Assembly: GCF_020622345.1 (NCBI RefSeq)
Contig: NZ_JACNMO010000008.1
Span: 142,073 to 206,072, forward strand
Reading direction: 5' to 3'
Length of the DNA stretch: 64,000 nucleotides
From: Roseobacter weihaiensis
GTDB lineage: Bacteria > Pseudomonadota > Alphaproteobacteria > Rhodobacterales > Rhodobacteraceae
A model generated the notes under the pieces. That model was given only the letters and a program-made list of their open reading frames with translations, was not told where the DNA came from and ran no database searches. Below, piece after piece: positions 34,490-44,290 of the stretch (position 1 is the stretch's first letter; every line of letters begins with the position of its first letter). Made by a program: the position numbers and the translations under genes.

Positions 34490-34804
34490 ATGGGTAAGTT
34501 CTTGGCCGGTACACTGACAGCGTTAGGAGCAGTTGTGTTGTATCAAACTTTGTTTGTCGACGAGGTTCGTAATCTGATCCGCGTCGCAGCAAAACTTGAA
34601 CTGGATTTTGCAAGTCCGGCGTCAGTCCTTATGCATCATTCTACATTCGGAGGCATCGCCGCTTCCGGTCCTACCATCATATTCTTTGGCTACCCCGATA
34701 ATGAAGCGGCCTGCATAGAGGTCGCCGACCTCTACGAAATGACGTCCGAAAACAGTATGTTTGTTTGTGAACCCGCATCAGATCTAAGAAACTGGAAAAA
34801 TTGA
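34490..34804 (+). CDS. Small membrane-anchored protein inserted between ilvB and ilvN
   Basis: The 104-residue frame begins with a hydrophobic stretch (FLAGTLTALGAVVLYQTLF) that could anchor it in the membrane, followed by a soluble part containing GPTIIFFGYPDNEAACIEVA and two cysteines. No family is recognised. Its stop overlaps the start of ilvN (TGATG), so translation may be coupled. Acetolactate synthase subunit genes normally adjoin, so this is an insertion into the operon. A fortuitous frame is possible because codon use is less GC-rich than that of its neighbours. Confidence 0.5.
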   Translation: MGKFLAGTLTALGAVVLYQTLFVDEVRNLIRVAAKLELDFASPASVLMHHSTFGGIAASGPTIIFFGYPDNEAACIEVADLYEMTSENSMFVCEPASDLRNWKN

Positions 34805-35364
34805 TGTCCCCCCTAAAAATCAAAAAAGGCGCCACCAGCCACTCCGCTTACAACCTGCGGCCTACGTTTTCGGACGTGATCGAGCGACACACCCTGGCGG
34901 TGCTGGTGGAAAACGAACCGGGCGTGCTGGCGCGTGTCATCGGGCTCTTCTCGGGTCGGGGCTACAACATCGACAGCCTGACGGTCGCGGAAGTGGATCA
35001 TACCGGGCACCTCAGCCGCATCACCATCGTCACTTCCGGCACGCCGCAGGTGATCGAACAGATCAAGGCGCAGCTTGGCCGGATCGTTTCCGTGCATGAC
35101 GTGCATGACCTCACCGTCGAAGGGGCCAGCGTGGAACGTGAGCTTGCGATGTTCAAGGTTGTGGGGCAAGGTGACAAACGCGTCGAGGCGCTGCGGCTGG
35201 CCGATATCTTCCGGGCCAATGTGGTCGACAGCACGCTGGAAAGCTTTGTGTTCGAAATCACAGGGGTGCCAGATAAAATCGATGCTTTTGCGGAGCTTAT
35301 GCGCCCCCTGGGCCTGACAGAGGTTGCGCGCACCGGTGTCGCGGCCCTCTCGCGCGGGGAATAA
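34804..35364 (+). CDS. ilvN: Acetolactate synthase, small regulatory subunit
   Basis: A 186-residue subunit that stimulates the catalytic chain and confers feedback inhibition by valine. An N-terminal ACT domain is clear: HTLAVLVENEPGVLARVIGL followed by FSGRGYNIDSLTVAEVDHTG and a C-terminal domain ending TGVAALSRGE. The ATG at 34804 overlaps the stop of the small inserted gene. It is the last gene of the ilvB operon. Confidence 0.93.
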   Translation: MSPLKIKKGATSHSAYNLRPTFSDVIERHTLAVLVENEPGVLARVIGLFSGRGYNIDSLTVAEVDHTGHLSRITIVTSGTPQVIEQIKAQLGRIVSVHDVHDLTVEGASVERELAMFKVVGQGDKRVEALRLADIFRANVVDSTLESFVFEITGVPDKIDAFAELMRPLGLTEVARTGVAALSRGE

Positions 35365-35366
35365 CC

Positions 35367-35759
35367 CTACCCGGCAGGAGCGCTTTTTGACAGCGCCGGA
35401 GATCGGGCAGTCTTGGGTGGTTTTGTAATCGTGGCAGCTTTTTTCGGCGGTACGACAAAGGGGATGATTTCGGCGCTGATCTGAGGTTTTGACATCTCAT
35501 TCAGCTCCTGCCGGAGCACATCCGGCAGCGCTGATCCCGCCTTTTCGATCACCAGGCGAGCATTGCTTGCCAACCGCATGGAATGGGACAGTTCCACGTC
35601 AAATTGAACGAGATCACCGGCGTCGAAAAAGTCATCTGTCCAGAGAACATCGTCTGACGCATTCACGTAAGCCAGATCGCCTTGATCCTCACACCAGATC
35701 ACCGCTTTCCGATCCGAAGCGTCGCTCCAAAGCACTACGCCTAACATGATGTTATCCAA
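35367..35759 (-). CDS. Conserved-looking protein of unknown function
   Basis: The 130-residue product starts MDNIMLGVVLWSDASDRKAV and continues with IWCEDQGDLAYVNASDD and FDAGDLVQFDVELSHSMRLA, a compact beta-rich domain of about 85 residues. The C-terminal 35 residues are Pro/Lys/Ala-rich and probably unstructured. It is convergent with ilvN, two bases from its stop. I do not recognise a function. Confidence 0.6.
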   Translation of the reverse strand: MDNIMLGVVLWSDASDRKAVIWCEDQGDLAYVNASDDVLWTDDFFDAGDLVQFDVELSHSMRLASNARLVIEKAGSALPDVLRQELNEMSKPQISAEIIPFVVPPKKAATITKPPKTARSPALSKSAPAG

Positions 35760-35981
35760 TCTTAAATTGTTAATTCAACCCTACCAAGAAATTAGATGTC
35801 TAGAATACAACAAAAAAGGCACCGTACGCTTGGAATTTGTGTCGCTATCCACTACTATTGACACAGTTATAACCATACATGACGCCAAATAGCATCAGAA
35901 AATGATTGGTTCGCGGCCATCCAAGCGTGTATTTTCAAGTCTGGTACAATTTGAGTGCGAATTTAGAGCTAAAGGACCGCC

Positions 35982-36779
35982 ATGCCGATGCCTCTTCGGA
36001 CACCCGCACAACTGCGAAACATGTTCGGCGCAAATCTACGCACCCTGTCGGAAAACTACCGCTCTATTTCGGCGCTCTCCAGAGAGCTCGGGATCAATCG
36101 CACGCAGTTCAACCGCTATCTCAGCGGTGAAAGCTTTCCACGACCGGATGTCCTGGCCCGGATTTGTGACTTCTTTGGTGTGGACGCGCGCGTTTTGCTG
36201 GAACCCGTGGATCAGATCACGCGGGATGAGGGGCCGGTCGCCAGCAAATTCCTGAAGGACTTCATGGGCGAAACGGTCCAGGTTGTTCCTGAGGAAGACT
36301 TTCCAACAGGGTTTTATCACTTTTCCCGGCGCAGCTTTGTAAGGGAAACCGATTTCGTGCGCGGCCTCGTGCATGTGACCCGGCAGGGCAACAGCACGTT
36401 CCTGCGCGGCTATGAGCCCCAAGCCGCGATGGCAATGCAGGGCATTCCTCCCACCCCTGCCGCGCGCGAGTATCGCGGCTTTGTCCTGAAGGTCGAGGAT
36501 GGTGTCACGGTGATGACGGCCCGGCGCGGCGGGATCACGGCATCGATCAATTACCTCAACCGCGTAACCTCCTTTGAAAACAATTACTGGGTCGGATTTG
36601 TCGCGCGAACGGTGCGCGAGAACTCCACCGCGACCCGGATGACGCGGCTGGTGTATGAGCATCTGGGTCACGACCCGACCCGTATCCTGAAGGAAGCCCG
36701 CGCCGCCGGATTTTGCCGCTTTGACGCGTTGATCCCGTTTCATCAACGCCTGCTGCAACCCAACGACCCCTTCCGCTGA
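35982..36779 (+). CDS. XRE-family transcriptional regulator
   Basis: A 265-residue regulator with an N-terminal Cro/CI-type helix-turn-helix: FGANLRTLSENYRSISALSR then ELGINRTQFNRYLSGESFPR and PDVLARICDFFGVDARVLLE. The remaining 180 residues form a sensor or oligomerisation domain without known motifs (VPEEDFPTGFYHFSRRSFVR). The next gene, a Rieske oxygenase on the same strand 103 bp away, is a possible target. It has in-frame ATGs at codons 1 and 3. Confidence 0.82.
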   Translation: MPMPLRTPAQLRNMFGANLRTLSENYRSISALSRELGINRTQFNRYLSGESFPRPDVLARICDFFGVDARVLLEPVDQITRDEGPVASKFLKDFMGETVQVVPEEDFPTGFYHFSRRSFVRETDFVRGLVHVTRQGNSTFLRGYEPQAAMAMQGIPPTPAAREYRGFVLKVEDGVTVMTARRGGITASINYLNRVTSFENNYWVGFVARTVRENSTATRMTRLVYEHLGHDPTRILKEARAAGFCRFDALIPFHQRLLQPNDPFR

Positions 36780-36882
36780 GCGGGGGTAAATGTCGCCATG
36801 AGGCTACTCTGGTCGCTCTGGTGACGGCAAAACTGCGAAGATCTCCTACTGTCGGTCCCGTCCAGCCCGAAGGAGTATCGCC

Positions 36883-38043
36883 ATGGATCACCCTGCTACC
36901 GATCTTTCGACTGTGCGCCGTCCGATCAACGACGCCACGGGCCTGCCCAACGCGCATTACATTGACAGCGCGGTCTTTGAAGCGGAAAAACAGGCGCTTC
37001 TGTTTGAGGGATGGTCCGGGCTTGCTGTTGCGGCGGACGTGCCGGAGGTCGGCGACGCGGTTCCCCTGACCTTTCTGGGAATACCGCTGCTGCTGATCCG
37101 CGACCGCAGGGGCGTTGTCCGTGTCTTTCAGAACATCTGCAGGCATCGCGGCATGATCCTTGTCGACGCACCGCGCAAGATCGACGGCGCGATCCGGTGC
37201 CCCTATCACAGCTGGTGTTACTCCACCGAGGGTCAACTGGTCAGCACCCCGCACGTGGGCGGCCCCGGCCGGAACACCCATGACGGCATTGACCGGACCC
37301 TGTTGGGGTTGATCGAAGTCCGCAGCCACATCTGGATGGATGTTATCTGGATCAACGTCTCGGGGACGGCCCCCGACTTTGAGGTTGCCAATGCCACTTT
37401 GCTGACCCGCTGGAAAGCATTCGACAAACCGCTTTATCACGGCGGGGCGCAGAGCAGCTTTACCCTCGATGTAAACTGCAACTGGAAACTGGCGGTGGAA
37501 AACTATTGCGAGAGCTATCATCTCCCCTGGGTTCATCCGGGCCTCAATAGCTATTCCCGCCTTGAAGACCACTACCACATTGAAGAAAAACGGCTATTTT
37601 CCGGCCAGGGGACACGCGTCTACCGGCAGATCACGGCGGAAGATGGCACGGTCTTTCCAGATTTTGACGGCTTGGCGGCGAAATGGGCTACGGCGGCGGA
37701 GTACATTGCGGCTTTTCCCAACGTATTGCTGGGCGTGCACCGCGACCACACCTACGCCATTATCCTGCACCCTCTGGGGCCGGAACGCACGCTGGAGCAT
37801 GTGCATCTTTACTATGCCCAGCCCGATACCTGCCCCGCACTGCGAGAACGCAACGCGCTGCAATGGAAATCGGTCTTTGAAGAGGATGTCTTTGTCGTCG
37901 AAGGCATGCAACGCGGGCGCCATGCGGTCTCTTTTGACGGGGGGCGGTTTTCGCCTGCCATGGACAGCCCGACGCATTTGTTCCACGACTGGGTCGAGGG
38001 TCGGATTGAACACGCCCGCCGTGCCCGTCATGCCGCAGAATGA
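36883..38043 (+). CDS. Rieske non-heme iron oxygenase, alpha subunit
   Basis: The 386-residue product has a Rieske 2Fe-2S site, CRHRGM (residues about 86-91) and CPYHSWCY (about 106-113), and a catalytic domain with the mononuclear iron motif ENYCESYHLPWVHPGL. Length and sequence style resemble the choline/carnitine monooxygenase and glycine-betaine demethylase group, which act on quaternary amines with a separate reductase. No reductase gene is adjacent. GAAGGAG lies before the ATG. It overlaps a 72-residue gene by ATGA. The substrate cannot be stated. Confidence 0.88.
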   Translation: MDHPATDLSTVRRPINDATGLPNAHYIDSAVFEAEKQALLFEGWSGLAVAADVPEVGDAVPLTFLGIPLLLIRDRRGVVRVFQNICRHRGMILVDAPRKIDGAIRCPYHSWCYSTEGQLVSTPHVGGPGRNTHDGIDRTLLGLIEVRSHIWMDVIWINVSGTAPDFEVANATLLTRWKAFDKPLYHGGAQSSFTLDVNCNWKLAVENYCESYHLPWVHPGLNSYSRLEDHYHIEEKRLFSGQGTRVYRQITAEDGTVFPDFDGLAAKWATAAEYIAAFPNVLLGVHRDHTYAIILHPLGPERTLEHVHLYYAQPDTCPALRERNALQWKSVFEEDVFVVEGMQRGRHAVSFDGGRFSPAMDSPTHLFHDWVEGRIEHARRARHAAE

Positions 38044-38258
38044 GCGATCTGGATGACAGGTTGCTTCTGGCACATAACAGGGGCGATGCGCAGGACCTCA
38101 GCAGCCTTTATACGCAGGCAGCCGATCAGACGGCAGACACGGACGCAAAGGGGTTTTTCCTGACCCACGCCTATGTTTTTGCGCTGGAGGCCGGGCTGCC
38201 TCAGGCCCCTGCCCTCCGGCGGCAGCTGATCGCCATGGGACGCGAGACGCCGCTTTAG
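38040..38258 (+). CDS. Small protein coupled to the Rieske oxygenase
   Basis: A 72-residue helical product ([40 protein letters not shown]) whose ATG overlaps the stop of the oxygenase gene. The helices resemble a short tetratricopeptide-like fold. Its end overlaps the stop of the convergent membrane protein gene by four bases. An accessory to the oxygenase is inferred from coupling only. Confidence 0.6.
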   Translation: MSDLDDRLLLAHNRGDAQDLSSLYTQAADQTADTDAKGFFLTHAYVFALEAGLPQAPALRRQLIAMGRETPL

Positions 38259-39043
38259 CTCTCCTCAATCACCAGTTGCCGGTAAAGATGCCAGGAGCTG
38301 TGTCCGAGCCAGGGCAACACGAGAAAGAGCCCCAAAAACCAAGGCAGCATGGCCGCAAACGTCATGACAGCGATGATGGCCGCCCAACTCAGCAGCACGA
38401 TGGGCGATGCCTTGACCGCCTGAATGCTGGTGATCATCGCCGTGATGAAATCAATCTCACGGTCAAGCAAAAGCGGCAGGCCAATGACAGCGATCGAAAA
38501 GATCAAGACCGCGAAAGCCGCCCCCACAGCGGTGCCAAAGGCCAGCATCATCAACCCGTTCGGTGTGAGGAACACCTCAAAAGAGCTTGAAACATTGGTC
38601 ATGGTCGACAGGCCGAGAAAGAGCGCAAAGATCATGTGGCCGAGAAAGAACCAGAACATGAAAATCACCACCATCATGGTGCATAAGGACGGCAATTGCC
38701 GATGGCGCTGCTGCCAGATGACGCCAAAGATGGCGTCGGCAGGCACTTTCAGTCCCGCTTCAAGGCGGCGGGACACTTCGTAGAGGCCAACCGCCAGAAA
38801 GGGCCCCAAAAGCGGAAAGCCGATCGCGGCCAGCACCAGCCAGAAGGTGTGCCCTGTCGCCGCCGTCACGGCGGTCATGACCCAACCGGCCAGCACGTAA
38901 ATTCCAGCAAAAAGCAGCCCGTAGAGCGGCCGCGCCCTGAAATCGGCCATACCGCGCCTGAGCGCCTCCCGCACCATGGCAAATGCGGCTGGCCGCAACT
39001 CTGGCGCGCCCATTTTCATCTCGTCTGTGGCAACTGTGTCCAC
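38255..39043 (-). CDS. DUF2189-like integral membrane protein
   Basis: The 262-residue product has a cytoplasmic N-terminus with [20 protein letters not shown] and about six hydrophobic segments, among them [40 protein letters not shown] and the pair near the C-terminus. The [10 protein letters not shown] and [20 protein letters not shown] features match the DUF2189 group as I know it. Function is unknown. It stands alone upstream of prfB on the same strand. Confidence 0.78.
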   Translation of the reverse strand: MDTVATDEMKMGAPELRPAAFAMVREALRRGMADFRARPLYGLLFAGIYVLAGWVMTAVTAATGHTFWLVLAAIGFPLLGPFLAVGLYEVSRRLEAGLKVPADAIFGVIWQQRHRQLPSLCTMMVVIFMFWFFLGHMIFALFLGLSTMTNVSSSFEVFLTPNGLMMLAFGTAVGAAFAVLIFSIAVIGLPLLLDREIDFITAMITSIQAVKASPIVLLSWAAIIAVMTFAAMLPWFLGLFLVLPWLGHSSWHLYRQLVIEES

Positions 39044-39130
39044 GGTATCCTCCCTGAAACCCTGGTGAAGGAAAGGTGCCGCAGTTCGCAGAGCTTGTCA
39101 AAACGCAAAATCGATCCCGCGACCTGCAGC

Positions 39131-40255
39131 CTAGCTTCCCTGCGCTTCGGCCCGCGTCTTGCCCGAGACGTCCAGCGCCAGGGTCGCCGCCATGAACCCA
39201 TCAAGGTCACCGTCCAGAACGCCCTTGGTGTCGGAGGTCTCGAAATTGGTACGCAGGTCCTTGACCATCTGGTAGGGCTGCAGCACGTAAGACCGGATCT
39301 GGTTGCCCCAGCCTGCATCGCCCTTGCTCTCATGCGCCTCGTTGATGGCCGCGTTCCGGCGATCCAGCTCGAGCTGGTAGAGGCGTGATTTCAACGCTTT
39401 CATCGCGATATCGCGGTTCTGGTGCTGGGACTTTTCCGAGCTGGTCACAACGATGCCCGTCGGGTGGTGGGTGATCCGCACGGCGGAATCGGTGGTGTTG
39501 ACGTGCTGCCCGCCCGCCCCGGAGGAGCGATAGGTGTCAATGCGAATATCGGCTGGGTTCACCTCGATCTCGATGTTGTCATCCACGACCGGGTAGACCC
39601 AGACCGAACTGAAGGAAGTGTGCCGCTTGGCGGCACTGTCAAAGGGGGAAATCCGCACCAGCCGGTGCACACCGCTTTCCGACTTGAGCCATCCATAGGC
39701 ATTCACACCGCTGATCTTGTAGACCGCCGATTTGATGCCCGCCTCCTCGCCCGCGCTTTCGGCCTGCAGCTCGACCTTGTAGCCCTTCTTTTCCGCCCAT
39801 CGCACATACATACGGGCCAGCATCGACGCCCAGTCGCAGCTTTCGGTCCCCCCGGCCCCGGCGTTGACCTCCAGAAAGGTATCATTGCCGTCCGCCTCGC
39901 CGTCGAGCAGCGCCTCCAGCTCCTTCTGCGCGGCCTTCACTTCGAGCTGTTTCAAAGCGGCTTCCGCCTCGGCAATGACCTCTTCGTCCTCTTCCATCTC
40001 GCCCAGTTCGATAAGCTCGATGTTGTCCGACATCTCCTGCTTGATGCCATCATGGGTGGCCATCGCATCCACCAGCATCTGGCGGTCGCGCATCAGCTTT
40101 TGCGCCGCCTCCGGGTCATCCCACAGGGTCGGGTCCTCGACACGGGCGTTGAACTCCTCAAGCCGGAACGGCGCGGTTTCCACGTCCATCCGCTGGGCCA
40201 GGAGCTCCAGAGACTTTTGAATTTTATCAACGGTGTTCTGGACGTCTGCGCGCAT
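39131..40255 (-). CDS. prfB: Peptide chain release factor 2
   Basis: A 374-residue factor that reads UGA and UAA stop codons. The tripeptide anticodon SPF is in [13 protein letters not shown] and the catalytic GGQ in [12 protein letters not shown]. The N-terminal coiled coil is normal. The frame is continuous from the ATG at 40255 with no internal UGA, so the autoregulatory frameshift known from E. coli is absent. It lies 91 bp after the penicillin-binding protein gene on the same strand. Confidence 0.97.
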   Translation of the reverse strand: MRADVQNTVDKIQKSLELLAQRMDVETAPFRLEEFNARVEDPTLWDDPEAAQKLMRDRQMLVDAMATHDGIKQEMSDNIELIELGEMEEDEEVIAEAEAALKQLEVKAAQKELEALLDGEADGNDTFLEVNAGAGGTESCDWASMLARMYVRWAEKKGYKVELQAESAGEEAGIKSAVYKISGVNAYGWLKSESGVHRLVRISPFDSAAKRHTSFSSVWVYPVVDDNIEIEVNPADIRIDTYRSSGAGGQHVNTTDSAVRITHHPTGIVVTSSEKSQHQNRDIAMKALKSRLYQLELDRRNAAINEAHESKGDAGWGNQIRSYVLQPYQMVKDLRTNFETSDTKGVLDGDLDGFMAATLALDVSGKTRAEAQGS

Positions 40256-40345
40256 GAAGGGCCTCGGAAAACTGCTTGGGCTTTCGTGATAGACCAGCGT
40301 CCGGGCCGCGGCAAGCCACCCCGGACCGCCGGTCGGGCGACCGGG

Positions 40346-42928
40346 TCAGTAAAGCCCGCCCGAGCTCAGCGTCCCGAAGTTTGCATTAGGCCCAACCTCA
40401 ATGGTCTCGCCGGTCGAGGTCGTGACCTGCCTGCGTTGGCCGGACTGCGCCTCCTGGACCAGCGGCAGATTCTGACCCATCGCAAAGCCACCATCGAACA
40501 TCACCCCAAAGAGCGGCTCCTCGCCGTTGCGGAAGTACTCGGCGACCACGGCCTCCCCTGTGGCATCATCGTTCAGACGCGCACCGGTAAACCGGTCGAT
40601 CTTGATGAAGCGGCCACCGGGCGGGATCTCAAACGGACCCCCGCCGTATTTCTCGACGGCCTGTTCCATGAACCGCTGAAAGACAGGCCCGCACATCCCA
40701 CCGCCCGAGGCACCGCGCCCCAGAGACCGTGGCTGATCGTATCCGATGTAGCAGCCGGCCACGATGTTGCTGGTAAAGCCGACGAACCACACATCTTTCG
40801 CGTCATTGGTGGTGCCGGTCTTGCCCGCGGTGGGTACCGGCAGGTTCACGGTGCGCGCCGCGGTGCCCCGATCCACCACGCCCCGCATCATGGAGGTCAG
40901 CTGATAGGCGGTGACCGGATCCATCACCCGTTCCCGGTTCGAGATCACCTTGGGCGCCACGCCTTCTTCCAGGCTGGCCAGTTCGCAGTCAAAGCAATAG
41001 CGCTCGTCATGGCGGTAGATCGTCTTGCCATAACGGTCTTGCACCCGGTCCACGAGGGTGGGCTGCACCCGCTCGCCGCCATTGGCAAACATCGCATAGG
41101 CCGCCACCATCCGGTAAAGCGTCGTCTCCTCCGATCCCAGCGCGTTGGCCAGGAAAGTCCCCATATTGTCATAGACCCCGAACCGCTCGGCATAATCGGC
41201 GACGACATTCATGCCGACCTCTTGGGCCAGACGGATCGTCATCAGGTTCCGTGAGCGTTCGATGCCGGTGCGCAGCGGGGTCGGCCCGTAGAATTCGCGG
41301 GAGGAATTGCGCGGGCGCCAGAGGCCCTGCGGCGTGTTGATCTCAATCGGGGCGTCCACCACGATGGTCGCCGGCGAATAGCCGCTGTTCAGGGCGGAGG
41401 CATAGACAAAGGGTTTGAAGCTCGACCCCGGCTGGCGGCGCGCCTGCGTGGCCCGGTTGAAGACGCTCGACTGGTAGGAAAAGCCACCCTGCATGGCAAT
41501 CACGCGCCCATTGTTCACGTCCATGGCGACAAAACCACCCTGCACCTCAGGCACCTGCCGCAGGGTCCAGCGGATAAAACTACCGTCCTCATCAGACGTC
41601 ATCGCGCGCACATGCACCACATCCCCGACCGAGAGCAGATCACCCGCGACCTGTGCCGTGCGCCCGAGCGTGCCATCCAGGCTGCGTTTGCGCGCCCATG
41701 TGACATCCTGCGCCGTGATGAAATGGCCATCCTCGTCTTCCTCGACCCCTTCGATCCCGATGCGGGCATCGGAACTGCCGACCGACAGCACAACCGCCGG
41801 ATACCAGGGGCCATCCAGTTCGATGTCGCGGGCCATATCGGTCAGACCAAGGGCCGCACGCCAGATGCCTTCTTCCTCCAGCTGTGCCGGATCGATCTTG
41901 ACCCTCGTCTCGCGCCAGATGCCCTGACGACGGTCATAGGCCTCCAACTCGCGGCGCAGCGATTCTGCGGCCAACGGTTGCAATTCAGGGTCGATTGTCG
42001 CGCGCACGCTCAGCCCGCCGGTAAAGAACTCCCCCTCACCGAAATCCTGGCTCAGCTGACGGCGGATCTCATCGGTAAAGTAATCGCGGCTCGGCAATTC
42101 CCGTCTGAAGTTTTCGAAATCCCCGTTCTGCACGGACCTGAGCGGGGCTGCAACCTCGGCATCATAGGTGGCTTTGGTGATATAGCCGTTTTCCATCATC
42201 TCCTTGAGCACGAAGTTGCGCCGGCCCACGGCCTGGCCCTTGTCCCGGACCGGGTGCAGGTCTGCGGGCTTTTTCGGCAGGGCGGCAAGATAGGCGGCCT
42301 CATGCGGCTCAAGCGCATCAAGCGGTTTGTTGAAATAGGTCTGGGCTGCCGCCGCCACCCCGTAGGAATTCGCCCCAAGATAAATCTCGTTGAGATAGAG
42401 CTCGAGGATTTTTTCCTTTGACAGCGCCTCTTCGACCCGGGCCGCCAGAATGATTTCCTTGATCTTGCGTTCCGCCCTGCGGGACCCATCCAGCAGGAAG
42501 TTCTTCATCACCTGCTGCGTGATGGTCGAGGCCCCGCGCACCTCCTGCCCCCGCGACAAGGCCGCGTCCCAGGCCGCCGCTGCGATACTGCGCAAGTCGT
42601 ACCCGTCGTGCGTGTAGAAATTCTTGTCTTCGGCAGAGATAAACGCCTGCTTGACCAGATCGGGGATCGCGTCCGCGGGTGTGAAAAGCCTGCGTTCCTT
42701 GGCAAATTCGTCTATGATCCGCCCCTCGCCGGAATAAATCCGGCTGATTGTCGGCGGCGCGTATTGCGCCAGTGAGCCGTGGCTCGGCAGATCCTGCCCG
42801 TACACCCAGAAGATGGCCCCAATGGTCAGAACAACCATGCCAACGCCCAGGGTGATGGTGGTGAAAATGCCACCCAAGAATGACAGAAGGAATCGAAACA
42901 CGGAGATCACTGACCTTTTTTTGCGCAA
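40346..42928 (-). CDS. mrcA: Penicillin-binding protein 1A
   Basis: An 860-residue bifunctional cell-wall enzyme anchored by one helix (FTTITLGVGMVVLTIGAIFW). The transglycosylase domain has SAEDKNFYTHDGYD and GASTITQQVMKNFLL. The transpeptidase domain has the active serine in PGSSFKPFVYASAL and the KTGTTND motif. An inserted OB-like domain lies between (about residues 330-450). It polymerises and crosslinks peptidoglycan in the periplasm. The amidase gene just upstream on the same strand suggests a cell-wall cluster. Confidence 0.96.
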   Translation of the reverse strand: MRKKRSVISVFRFLLSFLGGIFTTITLGVGMVVLTIGAIFWVYGQDLPSHGSLAQYAPPTISRIYSGEGRIIDEFAKERRLFTPADAIPDLVKQAFISAEDKNFYTHDGYDLRSIAAAAWDAALSRGQEVRGASTITQQVMKNFLLDGSRRAERKIKEIILAARVEEALSKEKILELYLNEIYLGANSYGVAAAAQTYFNKPLDALEPHEAAYLAALPKKPADLHPVRDKGQAVGRRNFVLKEMMENGYITKATYDAEVAAPLRSVQNGDFENFRRELPSRDYFTDEIRRQLSQDFGEGEFFTGGLSVRATIDPELQPLAAESLRRELEAYDRRQGIWRETRVKIDPAQLEEEGIWRAALGLTDMARDIELDGPWYPAVVLSVGSSDARIGIEGVEEDEDGHFITAQDVTWARKRSLDGTLGRTAQVAGDLLSVGDVVHVRAMTSDEDGSFIRWTLRQVPEVQGGFVAMDVNNGRVIAMQGGFSYQSSVFNRATQARRQPGSSFKPFVYASALNSGYSPATIVVDAPIEINTPQGLWRPRNSSREFYGPTPLRTGIERSRNLMTIRLAQEVGMNVVADYAERFGVYDNMGTFLANALGSEETTLYRMVAAYAMFANGGERVQPTLVDRVQDRYGKTIYRHDERYCFDCELASLEEGVAPKVISNRERVMDPVTAYQLTSMMRGVVDRGTAARTVNLPVPTAGKTGTTNDAKDVWFVGFTSNIVAGCYIGYDQPRSLGRGASGGGMCGPVFQRFMEQAVEKYGGGPFEIPPGGRFIKIDRFTGARLNDDATGEAVVAEYFRNGEEPLFGVMFDGGFAMGQNLPLVQEAQSGQRRQVTTSTGETIEVGPNANFGTLSSGGLY

Positions 42929-42996
42929 GTGCCCTCATGATATAGGCGGTTTGGCCGGGATCGTCAAAACGCAACACGACAGTAAGCGCGGCCTTG

Positions 42997-44229
42997 CTAC
43001 TGCCGCACCAGCTCTCGCTGCGCCTGATCCGACAACCGCCACGCCGCGATGGAGCGCGCCATCCCCGCCACGATCTTGCGGCGCCACGCAGGGTTTCGGA
43101 TGTTCTCCAGATCGCGTTTGCTCGAGAGGAAACCAACCTCGACCAGTACCGACGGGATATCGGCGGATTTCAGCACCGAGAACCCGGCCTGGCGCAGGGG
43201 CCGGTTGTTCATCGGCCCGCCCGCGTCAGCCATGCCCTGGACCAGCGCCTGCGCCAGCGCCATTGAGCGCGGCTCAGTCTCTTGCCGAGCGAGGTCCAGA
43301 AGCACGCCGGTCACCTCATCATCCGAACCTGTCAGATCCGCCCCGGCAATAATATCGGCGCGGTTGTGGCGCGCGGCCAGATGCGCGGTTGCGGTATCGC
43401 TGGCCTCATCCGACAGGGTGTAGATCGTGGCACCCTCGGCACCACCCTGGCTCAGGGCATCCGCATGCAGTGATACAAACAGGTCCGCCCCGGCCCGGTG
43501 CGCCTGCGCCACCCGGCTTTGCAGCGAGACAAAGACGTCGCTTTCGCGGGTCAGCACCACATCCATGTCGCCGGCGCGGATCAGAGCCTCGCGCAGCTCA
43601 AACGCGATCTCGAGCATCAGGAGTTTTTCCGATAGCCCCTCCCGCTCGGCCCCCGGATCAACGCCGCCGTGACCTGGATCGATCACCACCACGAAGCGAT
43701 CATCGGCTACGGGAGCCTGGGGCATATCGGGCTGCGGCTGGGGCCAAAGCGTGTCTTCCGGCACGCCCGAAGCTGCGGCAAAGGCCTGCGGATCAGCCGC
43801 TTCAAGCGACAGCGTCAGGATGGCATCCCCCGTTGCATCATCCAGCGCCATGCCGATGTCGCCGGGCAGCATCGGTCGTGTCAGATCCGCCACCAGCCGC
43901 GACCAGCCGGGCTGAAAGGTGCCAAAGCGTATGCCGTCGATCCCTGTTTCCTCGGCCAGCAAATCCGCCGCGCGGACGCCCGACCAGTCCACTTCGCGAA
44001 AATCCAGCACCAGACGGGCCGGATCGTCCAGGGTAAAGACACGAAACGGCACCCCCTGCGACAGATGCAGCCGCAGGCTGGTGCGGCCCAGCCAGGTCTG
44101 CTCTATTCCGCTGCGCGCCGGATCGACGCGCGCCACACCGGAGAGCGCCACACCGGAGAGCGCTTGTGCGAAGACGGCGGGCGACAGCCCGGCCCAAAGG
44201 GCGATAAAGACGACAAAAATGCGGATCAT
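42997..44229 (-). CDS. amiC: N-acetylmuramoyl-L-alanine amidase
   Basis: A 410-residue exported amidase that cleaves peptide stems from glycan during cell separation. A signal peptide (FVVFIALWAGLSPAVFAQAL) is followed by an AMIN domain and the zinc amidase domain with VVIDPGHGGVDPGAEREG, VVLTRESDVFVSLQSRVAQA and LFVSLHADA, the last supplying zinc ligands. The catalytic Glu is in VLVEVGFLS. It lies 68 bp upstream of mrcA on the same strand. Confidence 0.93.
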   Translation of the reverse strand: MIRIFVVFIALWAGLSPAVFAQALSGVALSGVARVDPARSGIEQTWLGRTSLRLHLSQGVPFRVFTLDDPARLVLDFREVDWSGVRAADLLAEETGIDGIRFGTFQPGWSRLVADLTRPMLPGDIGMALDDATGDAILTLSLEAADPQAFAAASGVPEDTLWPQPQPDMPQAPVADDRFVVVIDPGHGGVDPGAEREGLSEKLLMLEIAFELREALIRAGDMDVVLTRESDVFVSLQSRVAQAHRAGADLFVSLHADALSQGGAEGATIYTLSDEASDTATAHLAARHNRADIIAGADLTGSDDEVTGVLLDLARQETEPRSMALAQALVQGMADAGGPMNNRPLRQAGFSVLKSADIPSVLVEVGFLSSKRDLENIRNPAWRRKIVAGMARSIAAWRLSDQAQRELVRQ

Positions 44230-44290
44230 GGCCTGCTCTGCCTGATGGGTTTTGCGCCATGCTACCCCAGTCCGCAGGCTGAGGGAATCC

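Noticed and set aside
39422..41254. A 610-codon plus-strand frame opposite prfB and mrcA
   Set aside because: It is a GC-driven shadow; both minus-strand genes have complete catalytic motifs.
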